Assembly: GCA_012861695.1 (NCBI GenBank)
Contig: JAAOOA010000641.1
Span: forward strand, 62,001 to 126,000
Source of the DNA: Trematomus loennbergii
Taxonomy: Eukaryota; Chordata; Actinopteri; Perciformes; Nototheniidae
DNA length: 64,000 bases
Direction: 5' to 3'
The first letter of the stretch is position 1; every line of letters starts with the position of its first letter. Positions 45,010 through 55,765 of this stretch are shown here, piece by piece. The notes below the pieces were generated by a model, which had not been told where the DNA came from, searched no databases, and saw only the letters and a program-made list of their open reading frames with translations. The position numbers and the translations under genes were made by a program.

Positions 45010-47013
45010 TTTGAAATGTGGTCATGCTACTGTAGTAGTTTAATTACAAAACACTGTAGTAGTTTAATTACAAAATACTTTAGTAGTTTAATTACAAAAT
45101 ACTGTAATATTGTAGTTTAATTATAAAATACTTTAGTAGTTTAATTACAAAATAATGTAGTTTTATTTACAAAATACTGTAGTTTAATTACAAAATACTG
45201 TAGTTTAATTATAAAATACTGTAGTTTAATTACAAAATACTGTATATTGTAGATTAATGACAAAATACTGTAGTTTAATTATAAAATACTGTAGTTTAAT
45301 TACAAAATACTGTAATATTGTAGTTTAATTACAAAATACTGTAATATTGTAGTTTAATTACAAAATACTGTAATACTGTAGTTTAATGACTAAATACTGT
45401 AATATTGTAGTTTAATGACTAAATACTGTAGTTTAATTACAAAATACTGTAATATTGTAGATTAATGACTAAATACTGTAATATTGTAGTTTAATTACAA
45501 AATACTGTAATACTGTAGTTAAATTACAAAATACTGTAATATTGTAGTTTAATTACAAAATACTGTAATATTGTAGTTTAATGACTAAATACTGTAGTTT
45601 AATTACAAAATACTGTAATATTGTAGATTAATGACTAATACTGTAATATTGTAGTTTCATCACAAAATACTGTAGTTTAATTACAAAATACTGTAATATT
45701 GTAGTTTAATTACAAAATACTGTAATATTGTAGTTTATTTACAAAATACTGTAATATTGTAGTTTAATGACTAAATACTGTAGTTTAATTACAAAATACT
45801 GTAATATTGTAGATTAATGACTAAATACTGTAATATTGTAGTTTAATTACAAAATACTGTAATACTGTAGTTAAATTACAAAATACTGTAATATTGTAGT
45901 TTAATTACAAAATACTGTAATATTGTAGTTTAATGACTAAATACTGTAGTTTAATTACAAAATACTGTAATATTGTAGATTAATGACTAAATACTGTAAT
46001 ATTGTAGTTTAATTACAAAATACTGTAATACTGTAGTTAAATTACAAAATATTGTAGTTTAATTAGAAAATACTGAAGTTTAATTACAAAATACTGTAAT
46101 ATTGTAGTTTAATTACAAAATACTAAGTAGTTAAATTACAAAATATTGTAGTTTAATTACGAAATACTGTAGTGTTTGATTACAAAGTACTGTAGTAGTT
46201 TAATTAGAAAATACTTTAGTAGTTTAATTACGAAATGCTGTAGTTTATCTACAGAATACCGTAGTTTAATTACAAAATACTCTAGTTTAATTACAAAATA
46301 CTCTAGTAGTGAAATTACAAAATACTCTAGTAGTGAAATTACAAATTACTCTAGTAGTTTAATTACAAATACTGCAGTTTGATTGCAAAATACTTTAGTA
46401 GTTTTAATACAAAATACTGTAGTTTAATAACAAAATACTCTAGTTTAATTACAAAATACTGTAGTAGTTTAATTACAAAATACTATAATATTGTAAAATA
46501 CTCTGGTTTGATTACTAATACTGTAGTTTAATTACAAAATACTGTAGTTTAATTACAAAATACTGTATTTTAATTACAATTAAAAATACTGTAGTTTAAT
46601 TACAAAATACTGTAGTTTAATTACAATTACAAAATACTCTAGTTTAATTACAAAATACTGTAGTAGTTTAATTACAAAATACTATAATATTGTAGTTTAA
46701 TAACAAAATACTCTGGTTTGATTACTAATACTGTAGTTTAATTAAAAAATACTGTAGTTTAATTACAAATACTGTAGTTTAATTACAATTACAAAATACT
46801 GTAGTTTAATTACAAATACTGTAGTTTAATTACAAAATACTGCAGTTTGATTACAAAATACTTTAGTAGTTTAATAACAAAATACTGTAGTTTAATAACA
46901 AAATACTCTAGTTTAATTACAAAATACTGTAGTAGTTTAATTACAAAATACTATAATATTGTAGTTTAATAACAAAATACTCTGGTTTGATTACTAATAC
47001 TGTAGTTTAATTA
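45010..47013. repeat. AT-rich 21/29-bp satellite array, copy B
   Basis: Same units as at 13495. Higher-order variants marked by GTAGATTAATGACTAAATAC recur at about 45459, 45800 and 45976. It is about 2 kb, continuous, and lacks the internal unique island. Confidence 0.9.
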
Positions 47014-47139
47014 CATATTATACAATGTTGATATGCGAAAATAAGTATATAGTATGTCAATAAAACCATAAAACATTGAAATTAAATATGTCCAAAAATA
47101 AATAGAAAAATATAATTTGTTGAAAATGTTCATAATATA

Positions 47140-47385
47140 GAAGAAGAAGAAGAAGAAGAAGAAGATGGACCTTTATTAATCCCCCGAGGGGGAAATTCAG
47201 TTTCCACTCTGTCGTACACACACACGCGTTTTTTATACAGGTACATACAGTACACACAGTACACACTTTTTACATCATGCACATACATATACAAATACAC
47301 ACAGTTATATGCACATGCACATGTAGTTGAGAGGTCAGAGCAGAGGCAGCCAGTCTAGCTGGCGCCAGTGAGCAGTATAGTATGT
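47140..47385 (-). repeat. Retroposon tail with (GAA)n, copy B
   Basis: Counterpart of 16985-17215 with a longer GAA run (about seven units). From 47520 to 47860 follows a diverged partial copy of the TTAA MITE body, then AT-rich sequence to 48000. Confidence 0.5.
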
Positions 47386-47999
47386 AGAAAAAAACAATCA
47401 TAGCATAGAATGTCTAAAAATAGGAAAAAAGTACATAGTATAGTACGCGAAAAAATGTCACTTCAAAGTCAGATTGTCAGGAAAAAAATTCAAATTCCGA
47501 AAAACTACTAAAAGTTAGCTGTGCTCTTTGTTTCACAACAACACCATGTTGTTAAATTACAACTCAAACTAACCGATTCTCCGCCTGAAGCTTTCATTTA
47601 GATTGATGTCTGTTCAGGCTATTCACCCTGTTTCAAAAGTGCTGATTCTCTGTCTGTAGCTTTAAATGCTAATGAGCTGCTGCTGGCCACGCCCCTCTGA
47701 GAGATGATTGGTTTAAAAAACACAATGGTGCTCTAGGAGGAGATGGGGGGGGTTACTTTGGTTGTTGATTGGCTAATGGTTACACAAGCCAAAAAAAAAT
47801 AGTGGCAAAAATCTGATCAGCTAATTTTCAGACAGGTTTTTATAGAAATATATTTGGTATCCTTAATTTAAAAGTGTTTTAAATTAAATTCAGAAAATTA
47901 AAAAAAACAATTATAAAAGTTACTGCCAAAATTAAAGCGTTCTTTGGAAACTCTTACTTACAAACCAAGCCAAAAATACAACAACAGTCATTCTCCTCT

Positions 48000-48330
48000 T
48001 TCTGTGTTCAGATCCTTGGCGTCCCCCCTCAGAGCGGCCCCCCCCATCAGAGCGGCCCCCCTTGGAAGCTGGTTTCATGTGGTGGCTTAGAGTCTCATCA
48101 TCTATCTAGCACCATTTGAAATCAGTGTTCTTGGGGTGGGGAGTGTGTTCTGTGTGGAGGAGTGTGGAGGAACAGATGTTCAGTGTCCTCTCTCCGAGGG
48201 TGAGCGCTTTCTGCTGGTACTCAGAGTCTCTCTGCGTCTCCATCGGAAGCGGTTACAGGGAAGGACAGACCTCACCTCCACTCCAGCAGGAGATACAGGT
48301 AAGCTGTGCTGTAGTTTAATCACAAACAGT
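48000..48330 (+). other. Unique island, copy B
   Basis: TGTTCAG, then repeated CCTCAGAGCGGCCCCCC units, then the CTTGGAAGCTGG block also found at 15663, ending at a GTAAGCTG donor-like site. It may be a transcribed exon; I cannot name a product. From 48330 to 48905 I see a retroposon tail (48440-48510) and no gene. Confidence 0.3.
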
Positions 48331-49136
48331 GGGAAATCTGCTCAAAGATTGTAGGTCAACCCTGGGAGAAACGTCATGAATCAGCCGACCATAACAACAT
48401 ATTAACCTCGCTTTGTTAACATTAAGCTGTCTTTGGCTCTTTTCTGCTGTAACAAATGTAAATTTCCCTCTGTGGGACGAATAAAGGTATTCTGATTCTG
48501 ATTCAGCGTTCCACCATTTAATAAAGTCAGACTGAAGCACTCCTTTGTGCACCAGTCAATCCTCAAGTTAAATAAAGAGTTCAATCCCAAATGTTAGAGT
48601 TCTTGAGCGTGTTTCTCTTCAGTGGTTGTGATGTCTTTTCTTTATATTTGTCCTTGTTTGAAGTGCAATGGAGCTGCTGTGATGCAGGAAACATATCAGA
48701 CTTGATCTGACATTAAAGTATTATCGTATTTCGTAAAAAAATACTGTGTTAAATTACAAAATATCTACAACTGTCAATAACATCTAGAGTGATGTTTGCT
48801 GTGGAGGAAGATTTATTTAGATTCCTGGACATTTCGGGAAAAAGTAGGGGAAAAAATCAAAAAAGTCCATATTAAAGTTTGTAAATAATATCACTATATA
48901 GGTTGTTAAAGGTCCCCTATTATACTGTTTTTCATCAATATATTATAGGTCTCAGATATATACAAACATGTCTCTGAAGTGATTGGCTGAAACACCAAAC
49001 AGATCATTGCAGCATCCCATAATCCCCTCTGTTTCAGCCCTGTTTCAAAAGTGCTGATTCTCTGTCTGTTACTTTAGATGAAAATAAGGAGCCACTCCCC
49101 ACGCCCCTCTGAGAGAGATTTGGTTACAAAGAACAC

Positions 49137-49881
49137 AATAGGCACTTTCACACCGGAGTACTTTTCCCCGGAATAGTACCGATAGTTCCTGGGATTTTGT
49201 GTTCACACCAAAAAAATCTGGAACTAGAACTTAGTTCATGCAAACTTTCCCCCCACCTTTTTAGTGCATGCCAGAGAGGTGGTACTTTCCTGGGGAGAAA
49301 AAGTTCCAATTTCTGATTGGATGGGCGAATTGCAAACCACGCCCCGTAAAACTCTGAAAGGTTTTGTGAAGCCGCCATTTTATTTCCTCGCATTAGCATT
49401 ATTAGCATTATTAGCATTAGCCCCGCGCACCAATGGAGAGAGACTAACTTATGGCAACACAAAATAAAACATGGGAGCGGTGGAGATGAGGAGGTGTCGG
49501 CGCTTCTGGCGATTTACTCGGAAGGCCTCAGTAGAAGCTGCTGGGAGTCCCAGCATCTTCTACTGAAGCCAGTCCCCAACTGGGGGGGAGTATACGCCGT
49601 GAAGTTCTTCTTCTTCTTCTCTCGGTTTTTGGCGGATTGCAAACAACTTTAAGGTGCATACCGCCACCTACTGCACTCGCCGTGAAGTGGTTTGCGGCCT
49701 GCCAGTACACCCAAAGCAGAAGAAGAATAATTGACGTTAGCGGCTTCATTTGCGTAATCTTCCCTCAGGGACTTATTCCGGTGTGAACGCGATCTGCTCT
49801 TTAGTTCCATGAACTAAAGAGTTCCGGGGAACTAAGTGCTGGGAACTAAGTACGGCAAAGTACTTGGTGTGAAAGCGGCTA
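49137..49881. mobile_element. MITE with CTTTCACACC inverted ends, nested copy
   Basis: The ends are AGGCACTTTCACACCGGAG and, inverted, AGCCGCTTTCACACCAAG. The related repeat at 47726 reads ACACAATGGTGCTC without the insertion, so the duplicated target is AAT. A 72-bp retroposon lies inside at 49606-49677. Confidence 0.75.
49606..49677 (-). mobile_element. 72-bp retroposon tail with 11-bp target duplication
   Basis: CTTCTTCTTC and CGGTTTTTGGCGGATTGC followed by a CCGCCACCTACTG stretch is flanked by CGCCGTGAAGT at 49595-49605 and 49678-49688. Copy A has the empty site at about 23890. Confidence 0.7.
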
Positions 49882-50099
49882 ATGGTGCTCCAGGAGGAGA
49901 TTCAGGTGATAAGGTGGGGGGGCGGGGGGGGTTACCTTGGTTGGTGATTGGCTAATGGTTACTCAAGCCAAAACATCGTTATAACATCATAAAGTGGCCA
50001 AAATCTGATCAGCTCATTTTCAGACAGGTTTTTATAGAAATGGATCAGGACAAAAAGAGAGAGAATCTTTGTTCCTGAAACTTTCAGAGTCTCTTTCCA

Positions 50100-50398
50100 C
50101 AGAGGGGACACATGTTGATGAAGAAGAGACATGAAGAAGAGGGGACACATGTTGATGTAGAAGAGACATGAAGAAGAGGGGACACATGTTGATGTAGAAG
50201 AGACATGAAGAAGAGGGGACACATGTTGATGTAGAAGAGACATGAAGAAGAGGGGACACATGTTGATGTAGAAGAGACATGGAGAAGAGGGGACACATGT
50301 TGATGAAGAAGAGACATGAAGAAGAGGGGACACATGTTGATGTAGAAGAGACATGAAGAAGAGGGGACACATGTTGATGTAGAAGAGACATGAAGAAG
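50100..50398. repeat. 37-bp satellite, copy B (about 8 units)
   Basis: Same unit as 17525-18152; all three minus frames are open for 108-137 codons and are artefacts. Confidence 0.93.
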
Positions 50399-50910
50399 TG
50401 GATTTTGCATAATAGGTGACCTTTAACTAAAAGTCATAATGTAGTATGTAAATAGAGATGAGAGAAATGTCATATATATATACCAGGAAAAAAACACATA
50501 GTCTTTAAAACAAAAAAAGAAATCTAAATTCAATCATCTTCTGTAATTACTTCTATTTAAATGACACATACTTTATTATTCTTTGATGTCATATTTAATG
50601 TTGGCATTTCAGAGTCTTGCTGATTAAATGTTGATGATGTTATTGTTTGCAGTGGTAAAATGCATGTATTACGATCAATATCCAGATATATAACTGCTCA
50701 TGTTGTACTTGTATGGTGTCAAATGGGTGAAAAATCATTGTTACACTAATAAATGTTTTTTAAATCAAATATTCAGAAACTGCACAGTCGTCCTGAGTTT
50801 TGTGTTTGTTTTTAAGTAAACATTTAATAATTAATAAAGTTTATGAAGCTGTTGATTCTACAGTAAAGTCTCCATTATATAAGACCCCCCCCCTCTCTCA
50901 TCTGTGATGA

Positions 50911-50925
50911 GTAGTATTACAAATG
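50911..50925 (+). repeat. Left terminal inverted repeat
   Basis: GTAGTATTACAAATG, perfect inverse of 56217-56231. Bases 2-10 read TAGTATTAC. Confidence 0.9.
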
Positions 50926-51047
50926 CGGTTTCAATCACATTAGTATGCATAAAAAGTGACAGGTCACACCTGCCTTATCAGTACTACTACTTATGCTAAT
51001 GAGCCCCTTTGATATGCTAATGAGCCCCTTTGTTCGAGGTGTTATCA

Positions 51048-51528
51048 CATGTAGGTGTGACATTCCCCATTGTAGTAGATCCTTTGTTGTGTAATCTAAT
51101 TAGCCTTTGATGTCTGATCCCTTTGTTGTCTATCCTTTGATGTGAGGGGTGAGGTGTTTGTGACATGTAGGTGTGATATCCCTTGTTGTAGTAGATCCTT
51201 TGTTGTATAATCTAATTAGCCTTTGATGTCTGCCCCCTTTGTTGTCTAATCTAATTACCCTTTGATGTCTATCCTTTGATGTGAGGGATGGGGTGTTTGT
51301 GACATGTAGGTGTGAACTCCCCCTTGTAGTAGATCCTTTGTTGTATAATCTAATTAGCTATTGATGTCTGACCCCTTGTTGTCTAATCTAATTAGACCCT
51401 TTGATGTCTGTCCTTTGATGTAAGGTGGGAGGTGTTATAACATGTAGGTGTGATATTCTCCCTTGTAGTAGATCCTTTGATGTCAATCTAATTAGCCCTT
51501 TGATGTATGTCCTTTGATCAGTGTTTGT
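51048..51528 (+). repeat. Left subterminal tandem repeats, four units of 80-140 bp
   Basis: Each unit has CATGTAGGTGTGA, then TTGTAGTAGATCCTTTG, TCTAATTAG and TTTGATGTCTG, in the same order. Units start near 51052, 51168, 51308 and 51447 and have diverged. Such arrays in front of a gene could bind a transposase or act as an enhancer. Confidence 0.8.
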
Positions 51529-51675
51529 AATTAGTGTTAAGGTAGTCTCTTTGAAGTTGTGTGAGACTGTCTCGCACCCCGTCCTCCTCTCACCTCTTCC
51601 CCCTTCCTTTTGCTGTGATGTCAGAAGATAGAGGTGGAGGGTGGAGTTAGATGGAAAATAAATCCGTGCAAACTA

Positions 51676-51685
51676 GATAAAAAAG
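51676..51685 (+). promoter_or_regulatory. TATA-like box before the 281-aa gene
   Basis: GATAAAAAAG lies 36 bases before the ATG at 51721, so the leader would be very short. A CT-rich stretch and TGTGATGTCAGAAG lie just upstream. Confidence 0.5.
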
Positions 51686-51720
51686 CCACTCACCAAGTCA
51701 CCTAAACTTTCAAAACGAAA

Positions 51721-52566
51721 ATGGCAAAGAGACGCATCGATATGGGTTTAATCAGCGAGACCGGTAACAACTTACCACCATCCGTCGGGGCGCCAGTCAA
51801 GAAACGGATGCAGTATCTATGCCGGGTTCAAACCCCTCCCGCGGAGGCTCTTCATGAAAAATGGAGTCTGGAAAATGGAGATGTTTGGGGTTTTGTGTTC
51901 AACTATATGGCGAACGAACTGCACTTCTACAATCTGAACAATGGAGAAACCTATGGACCCCGCAGTGTTAAAGCGACGTTGACCTCAACAGATTGGGCTG
52001 TGTTAACTCTGGTGTCTTCCAGAGATCTCCGTGCAACCGTTGTATCAGAAAAAGCAGCGCATCAAGAAACCATCGTGGATCCGTTGTGGAATCATTCAGC
52101 CCTTGTACGTGCAATGTCTATGAAACCTGCAGCAAAAAGCAAAGAAACGCAAGCTGTGGTCGAGATCAAAGAAGAGTTTTCATCGCAACCCCTCCATGTG
52201 GAAGAAGAGGAAGAAAATATTCACCCGCCGCCGCCAGTGAAAAGAATCCTGACAAGCACCGTCTGGGAAACTAAAAGCGGCCCGTCTGGTAGATGGTATT
52301 ACCGCTCAAGCCGTTTGGTGACGCGGGGGAAGGACCCCTCTGATGATTTTGTCTTGGAGTATTTCAACTCTACATGTGGGGTTTTTCAAACATCTTTGCG
52401 TGTGCCTCTGGCTGCTTGGCTGAAAATGATCGATGAAAAATCTACAAAGCTTAAAGAACTTTTTAAACAGAGTCAAACAGCGATAGACATTATAATGGTG
52501 AAAAAAACTCTCACTTTTGCAGATGACTCCTCCTCCTCCTCCTCCTCCTCCTCCTCCTCAACATAA
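51721..52566 (+). CDS. 281-aa protein with two possible PC4-like modules
   Basis: The ATG has a strong context (GAAAATGGC). Residues about 30-100 include WSLENGDVWGFVFNYMANEL, NGETYGPRSVKATLT and DWAVLTL. Residues about 175-255 include VWETKSGPSGRWYYRSSRL, FVLEYFNSTCGVF, and LRVPLAAWLKMI followed by a Lys-rich helix. Both modules have the order beta-rich stretch, Gly-containing turn, then a helix beginning with a Trp, which recalls the PC4/p15 single-strand DNA-binding fold; this is a visual guess. The middle is acidic and proline-rich (EEEEENIHPPPPVKR). The tail is a (TCC)n-encoded Ser run. The frame is intact with no intron. I do not recognise the family by name. Confidence 0.8.
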   Translation: MAKRRIDMGLISETGNNLPPSVGAPVKKRMQYLCRVQTPPAEALHEKWSLENGDVWGFVFNYMANELHFYNLNNGETYGPRSVKATLTSTDWAVLTLVSSRDLRATVVSEKAAHQETIVDPLWNHSALVRAMSMKPAAKSKETQAVVEIKEEFSSQPLHVEEEEENIHPPPPVKRILTSTVWETKSGPSGRWYYRSSRLVTRGKDPSDDFVLEYFNSTCGVFQTSLRVPLAAWLKMIDEKSTKLKELFKQSQTAIDIIMVKKTLTFADDSSSSSSSSSSST

Positions 52567-52590
52567 TAAGTCCCACCCCTCATCAGATCA

Positions 52591-52597
52591 TTTAAAA
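52591..52597 (+). promoter_or_regulatory. TATA-like box before the second gene
   Basis: TTTAAAA lies 30-43 bases before the candidate start codons at 52621 and 52634 and only 25 bases after the stop of the first gene. Confidence 0.35.
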
Positions 52598-52620
52598 CTA
52601 AGGACCCCCTAAGACAACCG

Positions 52621-53402
52621 TTGAAGACTAACCATGGATCTGAGAAAAAACAAGTCTCTCCCCGCGAGCTGCAGCCTGGAACAACCCCTGGATCTGAGAA
52701 ACACAAGTCTCTCCCCGCGCGCTGCAGCCTGGAACAAGCTCCTGACAGACCTCCATCATCTCCAACAATCTGGACACCCGAGCTCAACATTGATGTTGCT
52801 GGCGTTGATGTTACTGGCTGGCATGATATGTATCAACCTCCATCTACTTCACCAGACCCCCCAAGGAAAACAGCAGATTCTTCAGACACAGAAGACGACG
52901 ACGCCGATGGATCGACATGCTATGCTTATAGCGAGGGTCTTACTACAGAGTGTGATGCTGTAGACGGGGCAGGGACAGCTTCATTCCTGAATACGGTAAA
53001 AGCTGTGGTGGTTCATCTATTGGATAAGGTCGTGCATCTGTACAGAAAGGAACAATGTTATGGCTGTCAAGTCGATCATCCAGTCAAGTGCAACATGAGT
53101 GTTTGTTTGAGATGCCAGAATATTTTCTGGAGCGAAACTATGATGAAGTGGTAAAGAGACTGTGGACCGAACGTTTCATTCCAGCCATTCGGGGTTCTCT
53201 ACATTCGAGCAAGCTTTATGTGTCGGAGAGAAGGATCTTTGGAGCTGCCGAGGCGATTCTTCACAATCTCAGAAGCACAAGACGCTTTGAGGCTATTAAA
53301 TCATACGAAAAGCTTGTTGAAAACGACGAGTCACAGCTGAAGAATATAGCAGACGCATGGGACTTTTGGCAGCAAAAGGAAGAGTTTGAAACTTTTTGGT
53401 AA
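52621..53402 (+). pseudogene. Acidic protein with Cys/His zinc-binding motif, frame-broken
   Basis: Two overlapping frames together cover about 260 codons. The first (52621-53154) has a Pro/Ser-rich start, an acidic run (SSDTEDDDADG), a helix (LNTVKAVVVHLLDKVVHLYR) and CYGCQVDHP. The second (from about 53080 to 53402) continues with a His and Cys that would complete a Cys-x2-Cys...His...His-x-Cys zinc site, then YFLERNYDEVVKRLWTERF, AAEAILHNLRSTRRFE and WDFWQQKEEFETFW. One base seems to be missing near 53080. A 56-bp direct duplication (52632-52735) also moves the start region between frames. The Cys/His motif looks familiar from uncharacterised fish and invertebrate proteins, but I cannot name it. 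Confidence 0.65.
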
Positions 53403-53562
53403 AAAGTACCCCCCATGTTTTTTTATTTACTTTTTTTTAATTTATTTTACTTGATCTAGTGTGTCCTTCTTTGTAATCATGTTTTTTTGATTTAAATTGT
53501 TTTTGATTTTCTGCCTGGAGAAAAAATGTTTTTAAAATCGTTGTTGGTATATGCATCAAATC

Positions 53563-53568
53563 AATAAA
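53563..53568 (+). terminator. Polyadenylation signal
   Basis: AATAAA followed by TGTGTTG, 160 bases after the second gene's stop; it could serve both rightward genes. Confidence 0.6.
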
Positions 53569-53724
53569 AATGTGTTGTAACAAAACTATCTTTCTTTAAA
53601 AGATGGTATTATAGATAACCTTTATAGAAACAATATATCTCATACTACTCGCCAAGATCGCAAACGACAATTAGCAGAAAAGAAAAGCAAAAGTAAGAAA
53701 ACCGAAGAAAAAGAAAAAAGCAAA

Positions 53725-54085
53725 ACTGAAACACTGAAACACTGAACACTGAAACACTGACACATTGAAACACTGACACACAAACACTGAAACACTGAAA
53801 ACTGAAACACTGAAAACTGACACACTGACACATTGACACACAAAACACTGAACACTGAAACACTGAAATACTGAAACACTGAAAACACTGACACACAAAA
53901 ACACAGAAGCACAAAACACTGAAACACAAAACACTGACACACTGACACACTAAACACTGAAACACTGAACACTGAAAACTGCACACTGACACACTGACAT
54001 ATTGGCACACAAAACACTGAAACACTGACACACAAAACCCTGAAACACTGAAACACTGAAAACACTAAAACACTGAAACGCCGAA
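53725..54085. repeat. CACTGAAA minisatellite
   Basis: Irregular tandem repeats of ACACTGAAA, ACACTGACACA and ACACAAA. Minus-strand frames rich in Cys-Phe-Ser-Val are artefacts. From 54090 to 54900 the element is AT-rich, with two short opposing frames near 54419-54661 that I do not support as genes. Confidence 0.85.
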
Positions 54086-54904
54086 AACTATTAAACAGTC
54101 CTGCTATATACTATGACCATTCTTTACTTATTTATAATATGGTTCAAATTGAGTAATTTGAGTTGTCTGATGCACTTGATACAATTTACTTTTTAAAAAT
54201 ACTGATGTGTTTATTCAAAACCATTTCAACACACAATGTCATGACTTTTTCAAGATCTTTTTGTCAAACTATACTATGACTTTCTCTCATTTTTTTTCAT
54301 TTTTTTTTTTTTTAGAGATCCTATACTGACATTGCAGACAAATATATAATATAATTCTTAACTACATACTATACTTGGACTTTTTTCACGATACTTTTAA
54401 CATACTATACTAGTACTTTTAAAAAATAAAATGTTCAGACATTCTATACTGTGACTCTTTTTTTAAATGGTCAGAATCCCCCAGATGAAGGGAAATATTA
54501 CAATGGAGTTTTTGCACTTCGGCCAAAGTATTCGTGTGTATGCTGTTTTTGACACAAAGATGCATTACATCTACAAACAGAGCATACAATGCGAGCACAT
54601 GATACACTTTTGGTGTTTGTTTCATTTCTTCGGTAATGTTACAGAATGTTTCGGAAAATGAAGATTCCAGTACCGCTTTAAATGTTTAGTTTATAATCGT
54701 TTCCCAATGACCCGGAATAGTACTGCCAGAATGAACGATATCCAAAATGTCTTCTAGTTTACAAACTTCAGCCATTCTGTTTACACAGGGATCACTACTC
54801 ATTCTGTTATCAATCGTCATCAACAACACACTTATTAAACAGGTATTGACTGCATTCTGATAAATATATACAGATTGTTTTCCATAGTAGTTACCCCTTT
54901 TTTT

Positions 54905-55475
54905 ATTTTACTTTAAAGAAAAGTCAAAGTATAGGGAAAAAAACCAACTTCCCTTTTAGAGTCACAGTCTTTAAGAAAATACATTTTGTTACAAAATAAT
55001 TGACATTCTACCAGTTGCCAAATGTTCCTACATAAAAGTGTATCAACAAAAGTATCTTGGTAGCTGAAAATAACTAAAATATCAGAGAAAACCTACATTA
55101 TTTAACTGTACAAGTGTTTTTTTTAAATAAAAACGGGGTATTAAAGAAACCCCCATTCCTTACAAAGTACTTCATATTATACCCCTTTGTTAAGTGTTGC
55201 ATACATAAAAGTGTATCTAAAAAGTATCTTGGTAACACAAGAAAAGAGAAAAAAAGTCAAAATCTGCCTTGTGTCAGTAAATAAGTGTTAAAAATCACAA
55301 ACATGCCTTTTAGAGAAACAGTCTTTACGAAAAAATCTAGTCAGACAATGTACTTCATTTTCTAGTTTTAAGGTTTTGCATACCTCAAAGTGTGTCTAAA
55401 AGTATCTTGGCTAGAGAAAAAAGCCAAAATCTGCCTTGTGTCAGTGAATAACTGTTAAAATCACAAACGTATAGA
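54905..55475. repeat. Right subterminal tandem repeats, three diverged units
   Basis: Units share CAGTCTTTA(A/C)GAAAA, AAGTGT(A/G)TCTAAAAGTATCTTGG and AATCTGCCTTGTGTCAGT, at spacings of about 160-190 bp. They mirror the left array in position but not in sequence. Confidence 0.65.
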
Positions 55476-55765
55476 TAAGCTAGAGGCTATTTTAGATTTG
55501 TCAATTAGAGTTAAAGGGTTAAATAACATTTTCAACTGCTGTTCATAGTTACTGGATACATAACGAACCTCATCATTATCTCGATTTTCTACTTCCATTT
55601 TATTTAACAGTGAAACGTCTTATTTTAGTACAGTCTAGTCAAAGGAGTTAATACTATTACTATATATGAAAGCAAAAATAAAAACATTTTTCATTTGTTA
55701 TGGTTGCTTAATTGAAAAACACACCATTCGCCACATTTCAGAAAGACATATTACATTTGACCAAG

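Larger units (their letters stand above)
48910..50422. mobile_element. TTAA-flanked MITE carrying the 37-bp satellite
   Basis: The ends AGGTCCCCTATTATACTG and, inverted, AGGTCACCTATTATGCAA are flanked by TTAA (48906-48909 and 50423-50426). This is a well-populated fish MITE type, probably piggyBac-mobilised. Inside lie the CACACC MITE at 49137-49880 and about eight units of the 37-bp satellite. Copy A of the segment keeps only the right half without its end. Confidence 0.75.

Noticed and set aside
49959..50410. Three minus-strand frames of 108-137 codons
   Set aside because: Second copy of the 37-bp satellite, same artefact.
53640..54065. Cys/Phe/Ser-rich frames of 89-141 codons on the minus strand
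   Set aside because: They come from the CACTGAAA minisatellite.
54419..54661. Opposing 64- and 68-codon frames inside the 5.3 kb element
   Set aside because: Short, overlapping on opposite strands, AT-rich, and without any recognisable motif or start context.
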